From Labrys wisconsinensis (GTDB lineage: Bacteria > Pseudomonadota > Alphaproteobacteria > Rhizobiales > Labraceae): DNA of 64,000 nt. The notes below the pieces were generated by a model, which saw only the letters and a list, made by a program, of their open reading frames with translations, did no database searches and was not told the DNA's origin. Location: positions 370,073 through 434,072 of the forward strand of contig NZ_JAUSVX010000005.1 in the NCBI RefSeq assembly GCF_030814995.1, given 5' to 3'. A program made the position numbers and the translations under genes. Positions 63,871 through 64,000 of this stretch are shown piece by piece. The first letter of the stretch is position 1. Each line of letters begins with the position of its first letter.

Positions 63871-64000
63871 TCAGGGAGTGACACAGGCCCATTTGCGGGC
63901 GCCGATGGATCGGATTCGGTCTGGATCGTTGAGGAGGAATCGCCAGGCGGTCTGACAGGCGTCGAGGATATCGTCGTAGGTATCCCAGACGGTGGCGCAA
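63871..64000 (-). mobile_element. IS630-type transposase, C-terminal part (continues past right edge)
   Basis: The minus-strand frame entering from the window edge reads 42 codons to a stop at 63871: 'VWDTYDDILDACQTAWRFLLNDPDRIRSIGARKWACVTP'. The pattern AW..L..NP.RIRSI..R.WA is the usual C-terminus of IS630-family DDE transposases. The rest lies outside the window, so I cannot tell whether the element is intact. No terminal inverted repeat was securely identified between the stop and the tRNA. Confidence 0.7.

Overview
The window is one continuous, very GC-rich stretch (roughly two thirds or more G+C) of an alphaproteobacterial chromosome. The gene families point to the Hyphomicrobiales (Rhizobiales): many ABC uptake systems next to their own one-component regulators, BetI- and GntR/FCD-type regulators, a CysD/CysNC pair with a fused APS kinase, tandem DUF805 genes and REP-like palindromes with a 'GTTCGCGTGGATGG' flank. 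A soil or plant-associated generalist such as a Labrys/Bosea-like bacterium would fit, but I cannot assign a genus from sequence alone.

Layout. 1-4.5 kb: left-edge CLC chloride channel divergent from a MarR regulator, a solitary TadG-like pilus/vWA protein, DUF488, a LysR regulator. 4.5-8 kb: cystathionine gamma-synthase, a stand-alone PAS protein and 5-formyl-THF cyclo-ligase in overlapping frames, then an HPP-CBS membrane protein. 8-10.3 kb: a small stress operon (RibD/DHFR-like reductase, GST, SnoaL-like) facing an HxlR regulator across a perfect palindrome. 10.3-18.7 kb: a seven-gene amide operon (amiC, amiR, two permeases, Dpp-type binding protein, formamidase/acetamidase, fused double ATPase), preceded by a leader with two stem-loops and an intrinsic terminator, the architecture expected for ANTAR antitermination. 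18.7-21.7 kb: YdcF protein, a Phd antitoxin with a truncated toxin, an ABC1/UbiB kinase. 21.7-29.3 kb: AraC regulator, GH3 beta-glucosidase and a Pot-type ABC importer. 29.4-31 kb: three tandem DUF805 membrane proteins. 31-34 kb: cysD-cysNC sulfate activation. 34-37.2 kb: an ECF transporter whose two ATPases look asymmetrically degenerate. 37.4-39.2 kb: alpha/beta hydrolase, ABM monooxygenase and MarR.

39.3-50.6 kb is a divergent catabolic island. Leftward runs an NMT1/THI5-type ABC importer, a class II aldolase and a GntR regulator; rightward run an amidase, bicupin, nucleoside hydrolase, luciferase-like flavin monooxygenase, an unusual SDR and a maleate-isomerase/arylmalonate-decarboxylase-like enzyme with one recognisable catalytic cysteine. 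Together they suggest uptake and ring-opening of an N-heterocycle or its nucleoside; the substrate is unknown, and this is the most likely undescribed pathway in the window.

50.6-52.5 kb: two orphan XRE regulators and a distinctly AT-richer DUF3800 gene, probably acquired. 52.5-60 kb: PlsC-like acyltransferase and a TetR-MFS-MFP-RND efflux operon. 60-63 kb: Zn alcohol dehydrogenase and a choline/betaine-type binding protein divergent from a BetI-like regulator across a perfect palindrome. 63-64 kb: an msrA 3' remnant, a small membrane protein, tRNA-Ser(GGA) and, at the right edge, the C-terminus of an IS630-type transposase.
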